Shown: positions 22,481 through 33,054 of the stretch, one piece after another
How positions within the stretch are numbered: position 1 is the first letter of the stretch
Layout of the letters: the number at the start of each line of letters is the position of its first letter
Source: Bigelowiella natans CCMP2755
Lineage: Eukaryota; Cercozoa; Chlorarachniophyceae
Direction of reading: 5' to 3'
DNA length: 64,000 nt
NCBI GenBank assembly: GCA_000320545.1
Contig: ADNK01001276.1
Location: forward strand, 112,501-176,500
Notes under the pieces: model-generated
What the model was told of the DNA's origin: nothing
The model's input: the letters and a program-made list of their open reading frames with translations, nothing else
Databases searched by the model: none
Program-made: the position numbers and the translations under genes

Positions 22481-24737
22481 ATGCACCTATCGACGAAAGT
22501 TATTTCTAAGATCTGTGTGCATATTTGTTTGCAAAGGTATTACTGGCCTTTGTGTCTTTGGTGGGTAATACCTCAGCGGAAAGCACTGAAGGAGGGCCTA
22601 AAGATGATGCGTCGAGTCAATTGAAGGTTGCATATCCGACGCCTGACTATGTGGTGAAGGTGCCGCTCAATTATCTTAAAAGAAGGATGAACTTTTGATT
22701 ATGACATACAATAAAACAACATCTTTAGTGTGACACAACAAAAGGACCGTTTCGGATACATGTTGTGGAAGATTGGGCGCCTCTCGGTGCTTCCAGGTTC
22801 AGGGAAATGGTCGGATCCTTATTCAATGTATGTGTTTACATAGAGGAATGATTTGAGTTACTTAAAGGTTGAGAGCGGATTCTACAACGATGGGGTGGCA
22901 TTCTTTCGTGTGGTCACAAATTTCCTAGTCCAGTATGGAATCTCAAGCGTAATCAAACATTCCGATTCCCCCGATAACTCTACAATATGCATATAAGAAA
23001 AACACTCCGACGCTCCTATGATAAATTCTCTAATAACCAGAATGTCTCAACTACCGAGAAATGGGGAAAGGTATATCACATGCACATGAGGTTCAAAATG
23101 TACGAATGAACTCTCATATATCAAGGTGCCACCCCTTCGAGACGATGTAGTCGCTGAAACGCCAAAGTTCAAGCGCGGGTGAAGAATCGCATATCTGCTC
23201 GATGCTGTTGTATATTGAGATATCTAGATGTGCTAATATAAATACGCGTACAATATATTTCGCCGAGTTTTCACTGATACAGCTTTGCATGCAGATACGT
23301 GAGCTTCGCTGGTGGTGGGCCAAACTCTCGCACAACGCAGACCTTTATCACGTAAGAGCGAGTGAATCATAAAGATTTCGATCACAGATGAGTGAATTGC
23401 TTTAAGTCACTACCACGGTTGTGAGTCAGGGATTTTGATTGAAATTTCGACATAGTCTGGAAACACACTCAGCCCTGAAAATTAGCGCAGAGAGTCGTAG
23501 TTTGGTTGAGCTCATCCTGAGCTTGGCATTATCAACATACAGATGGTGACGCTTATTGTGACTGTCGTTAGGTTCTCCGACTCAACGCATTTAGGCCATG
23601 CTCCTTGGGAGACACCTTTTGGGTTGTTTTGTGGAGTAGTTGTCTGTTAATTAGTTGCTGCTGCGAAACTATCTTTGCAACATTTACACTTTAAAAGTTA
23701 CCAGACTCTCACGTGCGGTGATGGTTTCGAACGTATTCCAGCTATGATTATTTCAACATTTCACTTTCTTCTATTAGTTATGTCACCCTCTTGGACATGA
23801 AAAACGTCATCGATAAGCTCTTTTCGGTGAGGGGTCGAAATGTGAAATCAACTCACAGTTTTTGACACTATGTATCACTCTTCCACAAATCATCTTAGTT
23901 TTAACTTTAAACAAGGATAATAATTACCGTCATTGTAGTTATCATCACCATATCATCGTCATAATTGATACTAGCACCCAACGATACAAACGAGTAACAG
24001 CTCCAAACACGATGATACTGAGACATTTTCACCTTGATGAAAGGGGTATGGAGATATGGTAGATTTCGGAGGCACGGCGCCCGATCAGGTCCTTATTGCT
24101 GGCGCTAATATGTTCTCTGTTGAATTGACACCGCATGGCTAAAGATGCGCTCATAAACGTTCGGTTCCTTGGAAAAATTCAATATTGACATCCATTTTCA
24201 CACATGATCTTGTTTTCTGCATCACATATCTAATAAATAGGGCCGCTTACGGAGAGAGGGAGGGGAATACATCAAGACAGAATTTCCTGATATCGATCTT
24301 ATCGAGAAATGCGTCATTGCAAGGTAGCAGCAAGTTCTGCTCATTCGGAACAATCTCCTCGTCGCTGTTAAAAACACAATCGTTTTTTTTCAGAAAGTTC
24401 CGCGCGAAAGATCTTATTGTGAAAGCAGAGGTAATGTGCTTGTAACTGCTCTTATAATGCATGATTATGTATCCTTAGAACCACGACGATTTTTCACTTC
24501 CCTCGAAAAAGATAGATATAGAAACATGCTTGGTCGTTGTGACGTATTCTTGGTTTTCAATTGAGAACCAGTATTTTTCCATCTTTTACATTTGTTAATC
24601 GATGATGTATTACCTCATGTCTGGCGATTATTCTCTTTTTTTAGGAGAAGTTAGGAAGATTCTGGTCTGTTGTACTCGTATTCTCAGGCGCAATGGGTTA
24701 TTTAACAAATGTGATACGTGATCATTGCAAACTGTAA
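22481..24737 (+). CDS. membrane-anchored cyclophilin-like protein
   Basis: Thirteen in-phase exons: 22537-22659, 22729-22827, 22868-22948, 23041-23070, 23126-23178, 23295-23351, 23572-23622, 23778-23826, 24044-24088, 24241-24323, 24394-24430, 24479-24532 and 24645-24737 (TAA). A first mini-exon 22481-22498 (MHLSTK) would complete a signal peptide with VLLAFVSLVGNTSA, but needs a 38-base intron. The cyclophilin-type fold is read from TKGPFRIHVVEDWAPLGASR, DGVAFFRVVTNFLVQYG, YVSFAGGGPNSRTTQ, GHAPWETPFG and GYGDMVDFGGTAPDQG. Arg, Phe and Gln of the isomerase site (FRVV..NF..Q) are present. The last exon encodes a hydrophobic helix (FWSVVLVFSGAMGYL). So a secretory-pathway protein with a lumenal PPIase-like domain is likely; activity is untested. 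Confidence 0.8.
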
Positions 24738-25099
24738 TCAAGACAACGATTCATACATCTTCTGTGTGGAAACAACAGAGCACAGTGGTTATGCATGCAA
24801 TTAACTCCGTTTCCTTATGCTCCACCTTAATCAGCGCTCTTGGCACTGATCAGTATCGCAGCTCGGTTAGCTATGAAATCTGGAGGACAGAATAAGCGCG
24901 ATTGAACCAGAGTTAGCGATCTGATAACGAAAAACTTATTTGTCTTCGCAGTTGTTAAAATTTTATAAAGTGCAAATAGAAAAGGTTATTGCTATAGTTA
25001 TGCTTATGAGCAATGCACTTATCACATATATGCATCAATACGATGCGTCGGTGGATAATGGTGAATGATACCTTAGCGCTACTACAGCTATAAATACAG

Positions 25100-25135
<36 letters not shown>

Positions 25136-25560
25136 CGCTAGCGAACACAGCACCATACATAACGTATACAGCGACAACAGCAAGTGCATGATCTGTAGTG
25201 ATCATGGTGCGTGGCTGCATGATCGAGTGCTCTGCTCTCTCTTGGCATATAGGCAGCAAGCGACGCACATTGCGCTGGGGTACTGCGCGCTGAGCAAAAC
25301 GACAATACGTACCGGTCATTACTACTACAATGCGAACGCTAGAAGGCAGTTGACCCTGTCCATTATCAATTCATTCTACTGATGCGGATAATAAGGCTAC
25401 TTATATGCTGGCCTTTATCGTGAGATCAGGTAGAGCTGGACACAAAAGTATCATGCCCTCCTTGTACATGTTAAATGCGACTGGATGTTAAATATGACAA
25501 GTGAGCAGACCTAGCCTCTACTGGGGCTCTTATTCGTTTTCATTTCAGTAAGCCGCGTCA
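24738..25560. other. intergenic, convergent gene ends
   Basis: About 820 bases between the cyclophilin-like gene (+) and the zinc-finger gene (-). Contains the (TA)n run at 25101-25133; no gene seen. Confidence 0.5.
25101..25133 (+). repeat. (TA)n microsatellite
   Basis: Sixteen TA dinucleotides in an intergenic region. Confidence 0.95.
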
Positions 25561-26892
25561 TTACTCGGCCTCATTGCAAATTTTGAGATTCCCTGTACAC
25601 AGTTTCTGCCTGGGTCCTTGCTCTGCTGGTAATTGCACGCCGAATTTCTGAGCTGCCAGCTCGTGACGAAACATTGCGTGCCTCTGGGATGGCTCGACAC
25701 TTATTCTGATGGCTGCCCAGATAGTAGTTTTATGAACACATTTGTTATATTTTGTTATATTTTGTTATATTTTATCTTCGATTTAACAATTGAGCTTCTG
25801 ATACCTGTTGCGATTGCTTCTATCCGCAAAGGCTCTTTGGCATTTTGTGCATGCAAAAGGTCGCTCTCCCGTGTGCGTGCTTTCGGCATGAAAAAACCAA
25901 GATTATCGGACTACTACCCAAGTTTCAAAAAAAGGAAATACCGCATATGCGTGCACAAATTCGTCCTTGTCCAGAATTTTCTAATCAGAAAGCATTTTCC
26001 AAAAATTACGCTACAAGCGAAAGAAGAGGGGAAAATCTAACACAAAGAAAATTGCGCTGGCACCTGCTACATTCTATGCACTGGAAAGCCTGTCCTTCAC
26101 CATCGTGTTTCGCTTTCCGGTGAGTCTTCAGGGACCCTAAAGAGATATAATTTGAATAACGTCACCATGTGATCATATTGACATCCGAATTTTCTAGCGC
26201 GTGAACGGACAAACCGGCATCGGGAAACTTCCAAGTGCAGTTTGCACACTCGTAGGGGCGCTCTCCAGTGTGAACTCGAAGATGACGCATCATATGCGCC
26301 TTTTGACGAAAACTTACATAATGAAAGCACAAGATCACACATTGCGGCAGATGTGACCAACAATGATGCAAAAAAGGATTTGTGTTACCTTCGCCCACAT
26401 ATGCTGCAGCCGTGCGGTCGCGCACCAAGGTGCATCTGAAGAAAGGTGATGTCATATAATCTTCAATTGGCTTCCCGAACAAACGTGTAATAGTATGTTT
26501 GAAAAAATTTAACCAGTGTGTGCGCCCGTAAGTTCGGTCTATGCCGGAACCACCTTTTAAATGTCACACACAATAAATTTATATCAATGACAATCGTTGC
26601 CGTGAATATTGAGAAAACTTGCGGGGGATTTTGATGGCTACCTCCCACATTCTTTGCACGCATGTACGGCCTGTAAACGTAGCAAATCGCGAGATGATAA
26701 TCATCTTATTACTTAAAGAACTAGATAGTGCTATTGATAACATGGCCAACAAACTACTACCGCGTTTGTAGAGTTTCGACTCGCTCCATTCGTCGTACGA
26801 TTCCTTGCTTGTTTCCTCTTCACTTTTGTGTTGGCGGTCTTCACAAATGATCCAACAAACCTAGAAGGCCTGGTGGTCTGTTCAGCGTACAT
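25561..26892 (-). CDS. C2H2 zinc-finger protein
   Basis: Nine short exons in phase on the minus strand: 26761-26892 (ATG), 26642-26670, 26514-26553, 26389-26435, 26215-26312, 26064-26136, 25918-25965, 25805-25879 and 25561-25699 (TAA), 226 residues. The first exon encodes a basic tail. Fingers read [20 protein letters not shown], then [20 protein letters not shown], then the linker [12 protein letters not shown] with [24 protein letters not shown] begins a degenerate finger, and [16 protein letters not shown] a last one whose His pair is not obvious. Each finger is interrupted by an intron, unlike the single-exon finger arrays common in animals. TGERP linkers indicate DNA binding. The intron 25700-25804 contains three tandem TTTTGTTATA units. 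Confidence 0.8.
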
Positions 26893-27669
26893 TGTGCTCG
26901 AATTTGCCCTGGGGAAGAAGCTAGGCGAGCACAGGGGCTGAGGGTCTTCCTTTCCAGCGAGCCATTCGATTGAGAAATAGAGCAAGGAAAAGGCGATGAT
27001 GACCAAGGGGGCGGACTGGAACCGAGACGTTATCTTGGTCAAGTAGTATGTAGTCTCACAACCACGAGAGAAGGTTCCTCCACCATTGTTTCTGGGGCAG
27101 AGGACATCATCACCAGCAGCAGCTCATCATCAACAGAGGGGAGATAGCGTATGATTTATTGCTGAATTATCATCCTTGATTTCCATTTTATCGATGCGGT
27201 TTTAGTTTTGCGACAATAAATTATTGATGTCGTACCGATTAAACACAGCCGACCGGCCAACAAAATAATGACCTCTGGCTGGCGACGCTGTCGGCTAGGG
27301 AGAAAGGACGGAGCGTGCTCGAAGGCGAAGCTTCAGCATGCATGTGCGGCAGGTTCTCCCACTGTTAGGGTGTTGAGATGAGCGCATTTGCCTTGCCACA
27401 AACGGCCGAACAACGACTTGTAGCACATTGCAACAAGCGTGGCATGGTGGAGAAGTGAATTTTGAAGTCACACCAAGCACGCTAGCACGCGATGCAACGA
27501 TGATTGAGGTGTGGAAGTGGGTGTCATTCGTGGAGCTGAATGAGGTGACCGCCTGCACTTGAGGTCCTAGCAAATGACAAGGTGAACGCTAGGATTGCAG
27601 AACTACTCACGATGAGCATGATTTGATGAAATGTTCGTCTGCCGAAAAAATTCTGTGAAGCCCATGTCA
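26893..27669. other. intergenic flank of retrotransposon
   Basis: About 780 bases upstream of the zinc-finger gene and up to the target duplication of the LTR element. The 27300-27660 part has the same TGCATG-rich flavour as 21500-22260. No gene recognised. Confidence 0.45.
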
Positions 27670-27673
27670 AGTC

Positions 27674-27998
27674 TGTTGCGCGTAAGGTGTTCACAGGCCG
27701 AGGCGCTACGTGCACAAGTAGGCAGGGGGGGGGAAAGGCACGTTTGCTTCCTTTTGAGAGTTGTGTTTATTTTTATTAAAGATTATATTTTTATTAAATC
27801 GTGCACTGCGTAATCATTCGCGAAGCTTTCGCGAATGCCGCCGCACGTGGGGCAGCACACTTCCGGTGTGCTGCCATGAGTCCCGCCGGAACCCACGTGC
27901 CTATGCTGTATTAATATCTACGTTATCTATATTCTATATCCGCGACAACCCCTTTGTTGTCGCACGTGACTTGTGCCCGCGTAGTGGTACGCGCTACA
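27674..27998 (-). repeat. 3' LTR of copy 1
   Basis: 325 bp, TG/CA termini, one base shorter than the other two LTRs (CTTTTGAGAG instead of CTTTTGAAGAG on the plus strand near 27753). Contains three short perfect hairpins (see findings). Confidence 0.95.
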
Positions 27999-28049
27999 CC
28001 TCCCCCAAGTCACGTTGCTCCTTCCTTCCTTCCTTATTCCCTTAGACCT

Positions 28050-29504
28050 TCATCGCTTTCGGAACTTCACCAACCACCAGGTAATAGATTCCTCTCTAAC
28101 CTTATCTCCTTTGTCGCTTACCCAGAACTCACCTTCGTCCTTAGGTTCGTGTCCATACCAGCCCTCTGCATCAAGGTCCCCCAGGACCTTATACCAGTGC
28201 TCAAAGGGTAAGTCGGGAACAGCTAGGTAGAGTAGCTGATATTTTCCGTCCTTTATTTTCATAGCTACCCTCTCCATATTTCGTAATCCAGGGTAGCCTA
28301 GATAGACAATCTTCATGCGCCAATCGTCGTTCACCCTGACCTTATTGTTTCCATATTCCACATCGAACTTAGGTCGGGGTCCTAAACAAGGCATTGCTCG
28401 CTCCCACACAGTAGGGTTTACTTTAACATCCTCTAGGAGCTTCTCACCGATATCATAATTCTTTAGGTGACTGATGTGGCGCAAGGTGACCCTGTTCCCA
28501 TCATAGATGTAGTACTGCTTCCTCCCCTTCCTCTCGGTAACCTTTGCAACGCCACCCCAGAAGGGGTCTTGTTTATTTCTCGATCTCAGATTTACCTTGG
28601 CCCTAACATACTGTCCTTCCTTTAGAACTCGGCCATCGTACGGGACCTTCTCGTCTTCGCTCTCGGTATCGTCGTCGTTGTCGTCGCCTTCTTCCCTCTC
28701 CTTATCCTTGATACCTCCCCCAGACGTGAAGGTGTCGTTTACTAACCCTTGTATCTTGTCTGGTGTGGTGCTATTTATCCTGCTTAGGTTGGCCAAGGTG
28801 CGGTGGAGTCGCTCTACCTTGGAGTTGGACTGGGCATAGTATACAGGTGAGGCATCAATATTAGGGTGTGGTAGCTGTAGAAGAGAGGTCTCATTATCCA
28901 CATGTAACTTCTTTGGTATCTTGTTTATGCTAACTTCATCAGGGATAGCCTGGAGCTCAGACTCCCAGGTACGGTAGCAGTTAGTAAGCCTCTGCTTATA
29001 TAAGCCTTTGTTCTTCTTAGCAACGTTGACCTTGATAATCTTTTTAACCCAGCACTTTCCAGTGGCCACATCAACGAAGGTAAGGTAGTGATAGCCATCG
29101 TACTTATAAACATCAATTTGCACGATATCTAAGAAGTTCCTTGCTTTGATTTTCTTAGATGCACGGCTCTTGCTGGACTCCTTGGTGGCGACGCCTGCCG
29201 CCTTCAAGCTGGAGCACCTGCAGCCACGCAGGTATGTCCTTATCTCTTTTAGCTTGTAGGGCCAGTAGTAATGGTAGAGTAGAGCAGTGATATGGTTTTC
29301 TCCTACGTGTGCAGGTCCATGGGCGGTAAAGAGAAGGGCTCCCCTGGTCCGCCGTGGCACGTAGGTACGCCTAACATTATTAGTGTATACATATATCCTA
29401 TCACTAAGTACCTCATGCTTGTGTTTGTATTTATCCAGGTGTTCTTGAAGGTGCTGGAGCTCCTCTGGCTCAGCAGGAAGTCGCCGTCCTCGAAGGTAAT
29501 CGCG
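28050..29504 (-). CDS. integrase region of copy 1
   Basis: Open frame below a TAA at 29505-29507, in a different phase from the RT frame. The linker LQEHLDKYKHKHEVL leads to an HHCC-like zinc module (HGPAHVGENHI ... YHYYWPYKLKEI ... GCRCSSLK, the cysteines spaced C-x-C rather than C-x2-C). The catalytic triad is QIDVYKYDGYHYLTF (Asp), LHVDNETSL (Asp) and NSKVERLHRTL (Glu). A GPY/F-like segment (FWGGVAKVTERKGRK) and a 130-residue C-terminal extension follow. Confidence 0.88.
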   Translation of the reverse strand, partial: RDYLRGRRLPAEPEELQHLQEHLDKYKHKHEVLSDRIYVYTNNVRRTYVPRRTRGALLFTAHGPAHVGENHITALLYHYYWPYKLKEIRTYLRGCRCSSLKAAGVATKESSKSRASKKIKARNFLDIVQIDVYKYDGYHYLTFVDVATGKCWVKKIIKVNVAKKNKGLYKQRLTNCYRTWESELQAIPDEVSINKIPKKLHVDNETSLLQLPHPNIDASPVYYAQSNSKVERLHRTLANLSRINSTTPDKIQGLVNDTFTSGGGIKDKEREEGDDNDDDTESEDEKVPYDGRVLKEGQYVRAKVNLRSRNKQDPFWGGVAKVTERKGRKQYYIYDGNRVTLRHISHLKNYDIGEKLLEDVKVNPTVWERAMPCLGPRPKFDVEYGNNKVRVNDDWRMKIVYLGYPGLRNMERVAMKIKDGKYQLLYLAVPDLPFEHWYKVLGDLDAEGWYGHEPKDEGEFWVSDKGDKVREESITWWLVKFRKR

Positions 29505-30718
29505 TTAACCATAGGGGTGACCTGGGTAGGGACTTTCTTTTCGAACAGCCTGCTGAAATAGTCAGCAAGCTGCTTGTCTCCTGGTGCGTAGACCACTGTC
29601 CTCTTGTCCCTAAACTCTTCCGTGTCCGCCCTCATAGCTGCATACTCATCGTTAGGCGCTTCGAGCTTGCGGTCGATGCCTAGGAGGGGCTTGTGGTCAG
29701 TCATTAAGGTGAAGCTGGGCACCGACAGCAGGTAGTATCTTAGTTTCCTCTGCGCCTCAGTCATGGCTTTATACTCTCCTTTTGTAGGGCTGTACTTGGC
29801 CTCAGCTGCTGTGCAGGCCCTGCCCCACACCCGTATGATCTGCTGGTCTTGGGTAAGTACAGCAGCCATACCTAGCTTAGACCAGTCTGTCCATAGGGTA
29901 GCTGGTCTAGTAGTGTCTAGCTTAGCATTCAATAGGGTGTTGCTGCATAACTTTATTAGGTTATCGAAGTGGGCATCAAGGCCAGCCTTGGCCCACACCT
30001 TAGCGAAGCTGAGGCCTACAGAGTTCTCCTTCCGGTAAGCAGTAGTAAAAGCAGCTGCAGTCCTAGCGTAGGTAGGGGAGAACCTACGTAGTATCCAAGC
30101 TGCAGTCTGCAAGAATGACTTTAACTCCTTTGCATTCTTAGGTTTAGGGGCTTGCTGTAGTGCTGCTACTTTCTCGGGGTTTGGGGTGATGCGGCCTTGC
30201 TCCAGGTAATATCCACACCACTTGATTCTTGTAGCTAGGAATGTACACTTCTGCAGTCTAATAGTAAAACCGAAGTGTGCAAACCTAATAAATATATTTT
30301 CCAGGAGGAAGATCTGAGCGACGACTGTGTTGGTACATATTATGTCATCATCCACATACACAAACACAAACACCCACAACACAGACGCCATCCCATCATG
30401 TGTGTATGCCCTGTAGTTCTGACTACTGAACGCATCCCCTGATATGCTTAGGCCGTAAGGGAATACGACGAAGTGCCACTTCCTGTGCCTGCTGGAGAAC
30501 GCGGTAATGGGGCGGGAGGTTTTGTGGATGGGTGTCTGCATGTATGATTCATTTTTATCTAGGGAAGAGTAGTATTTGTATCCTATGACGTGTTCAATAA
30601 CGTCATCTATCCTTGGTGTAGGTGTCTGGATCCTCTTTATTACTCGGTTGTGGCGGATGAAGTTGTGCGCCAGGCGGAAGAAAGGGTAAGTAGGTTTCTT
30701 AGCTAGCACATGTCTCAC
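29303..30718 (-). CDS. reverse transcriptase-RNase H region of copy 1
   Basis: 471 codons continuing the gag-pol frame of copy 2. RT motifs: SSLDKNESYMQTPI, the VVFPYGLSISGDAF block (equivalent of PFGL) and FVYVDDDII (catalytic YVDD). RNase H: LWTDWSKLGMAAV (Asp), GEYKAMTEAQ (Glu) and LMTDHKPLLGI (Asp-His). The last 60-70 codons below about 29505 probably lie out of frame, since the integrase frame there gives a typical linker (LDKYKHKHEVLSDRIYV). Confidence 0.88.
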   Translation of the reverse strand: MRHVLAKKPTYPFFRLAHNFIRHNRVIKRIQTPTPRIDDVIEHVIGYKYYSSLDKNESYMQTPIHKTSRPITAFSSRHRKWHFVVFPYGLSISGDAFSSQNYRAYTHDGMASVLWVFVFVYVDDDIICTNTVVAQIFLLENIFIRFAHFGFTIRLQKCTFLATRIKWCGYYLEQGRITPNPEKVAALQQAPKPKNAKELKSFLQTAAWILRRFSPTYARTAAAFTTAYRKENSVGLSFAKVWAKAGLDAHFDNLIKLCSNTLLNAKLDTTRPATLWTDWSKLGMAAVLTQDQQIIRVWGRACTAAEAKYSPTKGEYKAMTEAQRKLRYYLLSVPSFTLMTDHKPLLGIDRKLEAPNDEYAAMRADTEEFRDKRTVVYAPGDKQLADYFSRLFEKKVPTQVTPMVNAITFEDGDFLLSQRSSSTFKNTWINTNTSMRYLVIGYMYTLIMLGVPTCHGGPGEPFSLPPMDLHT

Positions 30719-30927
30719 GTTCCATGGTGAGTTGCTTGGCTCTATCTTCCCTTCCTTTGCCCATTCATTGATCTGCCACTCTATCTTTTCCCAGTCCGCT
30801 TCCGGTCGCCTATGTTCTGGGTCATTGATGATGCACTCTTCGTATCCCTTCTTTAGCTCGATCTTTACTGGGGTAAGCTTGCTGGAGGGCTTCGTCGTCG
30901 GCTTGGTGATGTCAGAGTACTTCTCGT

Positions 30928-33015
30928 TTAATATTTTATTAATGTACTTTTTGCCTTTGTCGATATCCCAATCATCAGCTGGGGGGGTCTTGTCCAGTAG
31001 CCGGGTCTGATTTGGGTCTCCGCGTCGCTGCCACGTAGCTCGGTAGGTGTAGGTAGCTTGTTGTCCGCTAGGTCCATAAACTCTAACGCATTAACGCTTG
31101 ACTCAGAGGTCCACTCGTCAAGCCGTATCATGTTCTGGCTGATGGTCCTGCCTGACTTCTTTGGCAACTTAGCAAAGTATATCTTGTGATTGTAGAATGA
31201 TATGATCCCCCCTAATTTTTCTAGGGCATCCTGTCCGAGGAGTAGTTCCATGGATAAAGTCATGGCTACTCGGGTCTTGATTTGGGTCTCCGCGTCGCTG
31301 CCAGGTATCTGTAGCTTTAGCATTAGCTCACCGACGGTCTTCATGGAAGAGCTTCCGTCTGCTTGAGCATATTTACGTTCTTTCTTAGTCACTTGATCCA
31401 ATAGTCCTAACCTTCTTACTGTGCTTAGGCTTATGAAGGACTTCGGCATGCTGCCACTATCCCAAAGGGCAGGTAGTTTCTTGTAGTCTCCGTAGCTGTC
31501 TTTAACTTTAACCTTGGTCATAGCAACTTTGATAGTCCTGTTAGCGTCTTCGTCATTAATGTTGCATACTCCTAAGTTCTTTATGTCGTCTAGGGTCATG
31601 GGCTTGTCTTGGTCCTGCGTTGCTGGTACTGCTGTCTTCGTCGGCGCCTGCTTAAGGTGATCTAATATTCCGTTTATCTGCTGCTGTATAGCATTGATAC
31701 TGTTCTGCTTTTTGTTCTTATATTTATTGTTCTTCCCGTTGTTGCTGCCTTGCCATTTGCTGTTGTTATATCCTTGTCCTCTGCCTTTCTTTCTCTTTAA
31801 CTTCTCGTAGTGTTCGTTGAGCTGCCTGATCGTCATCCTGGGTCGTCCTTCTTTCCTGTCTCTGCAGTCTTTAGCGGTGTGTTTCCCTTTACGTGAGCAG
31901 TATCCGCAACGTCGGTTACCTTCCCTGTCCTTGTACCAGTCTCGCTGCGGCTTAATAGCGTTAATGTTTCCTATGCCAGGTACCTTAGGGCTGGTAAACT
32001 TGCGGTCCTGCTCCTGCTCGCGTAGGGATATAGCCTGCACTGCTGCCTCCATCGTGGTGTAGCCTTTCTCCGTAACGTAAGTGGATTCCTTTATCTTTAA
32101 CTTGAACTCTTCAAACCTTGCCTGATCATCACCTGTGTTGTAATTAAAATCATGTAGTTCGTCGATCATATCCTGGAAGCGCGTGGCAAAGTCTCTAACA
32201 GGTTCTCTCTCATGCTGCATCATTGCTCTGTATTTTCTAATAGCCTGGGGTAGGGAGTTAGCATCCTGTTCATTTACAAAAGCCTTCATTATCGCCTCAA
32301 CGTCTCGTAGCCCACTAACTGTAGTGTGTATTTTCTCTAGCTGCCTGATCCGGGTCCTGCCTGTCTCGTAAAGGTCCATGGCTTGCTTTATTATAGCTAG
32401 CCATTTGAGCTTGTCGTTTTCGGTGGGGTTAGGGGTAAAGTCGCAGAGTATACTCCTAGCGTTCTTCCACCACCTCCTTGCCTCACCTCTTTTCCCGTTG
32501 TATTTCGTTATCATAACCGGTGCTGTTTTAACAGACATGAACTGGGTGTTCCGCTGTACCGGCTGCTGCTGCTTGACGGTGCTCTGGGTCGTCCCCCGCG
32601 AGGCGCCCAGACCCCCGTCGTTCCTAAACAAAGCTGCCCACTCTGGAGGTAAGTCTGCTTCGTAATCCATGATGTCCTGCATGATAGCTGCCCAAACATC
32701 ATGTGTCTGATACTTGTATTCTATCGATACTTTCAGTTTGGCGTAGTTGCTCGCCCTGGGTCGCAAGGCTCGTAATGCCATTACGACCTTCTTGCTTTCG
32801 GCGGCCACGTCCTCGTCGTCCGCCTCGTAGAAGTTCTCCAGTGCCTCTGCTGCTGCATCTGCTTTCTTAATCCCGGGTGCTGGTCCCGGCGGTGCCTGTG
32901 GAGGTGTTCCTCCTCCTTCCTTAGCGTCCGTATCGCCCTTCCTTTCCTGTTTCTGCTCGTGCCCTTGCACGGCCTGCGAGCCAAAGTCCTGCTGTTCTTC
33001 TAGCTGCTGTGACAT
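30928..33015 (-). CDS. gag-protease region of copy 1 (truncated)
   Basis: 695 residues from the ATG at 33015. A Gln/Lys-rich N-terminus leads into a gag-like helical region. A zinc knuckle CGYCSRKGKHTAKDC follows, with five instead of four residues before the His. Next is an aspartic protease with LPALWDSGS (D-S-G site). After about residue 660 the frame leaves the sense of copy 2 because the 33-bp patch at 31001-31033 replaces 40 bp, giving 35 foreign residues and a stop. Compared with copy 2, gag and pol were originally one open frame. Confidence 0.88.
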   Translation of the reverse strand: MSQQLEEQQDFGSQAVQGHEQKQERKGDTDAKEGGGTPPQAPPGPAPGIKKADAAAEALENFYEADDEDVAAESKKVVMALRALRPRASNYAKLKVSIEYKYQTHDVWAAIMQDIMDYEADLPPEWAALFRNDGGLGASRGTTQSTVKQQQPVQRNTQFMSVKTAPVMITKYNGKRGEARRWWKNARSILCDFTPNPTENDKLKWLAIIKQAMDLYETGRTRIRQLEKIHTTVSGLRDVEAIMKAFVNEQDANSLPQAIRKYRAMMQHEREPVRDFATRFQDMIDELHDFNYNTGDDQARFEEFKLKIKESTYVTEKGYTTMEAAVQAISLREQEQDRKFTSPKVPGIGNINAIKPQRDWYKDREGNRRCGYCSRKGKHTAKDCRDRKEGRPRMTIRQLNEHYEKLKRKKGRGQGYNNSKWQGSNNGKNNKYKNKKQNSINAIQQQINGILDHLKQAPTKTAVPATQDQDKPMTLDDIKNLGVCNINDEDANRTIKVAMTKVKVKDSYGDYKKLPALWDSGSMPKSFISLSTVRRLGLLDQVTKKERKYAQADGSSSMKTVGELMLKLQIPGSDAETQIKTRVAMTLSMELLLGQDALEKLGGIISFYNHKIYFAKLPKKSGRTISQNMIRLDEWTSESSVNALEFMDLADNKLPTPTELRGSDAETQIRPGYWTRPPQLMIGISTKAKSTLIKY

Positions 33016-33054
33016 TGTTAGTCAAATCGTTTCCCGTGTGTGGAAGCCAAAGGT

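Noticed and set aside
28597-28839. Open frames on the plus strand of the retrotransposons
   Set aside because: They are antisense shadows of the integrase and gag-pol frames and repeat identically in both copies.
33020-33054. tRNA primer-binding site next to the 5' LTR
   Set aside because: A TGG lies five bases from the LTR, but the following bases do not match the T-arm pattern of a tRNA, so I do not call it.
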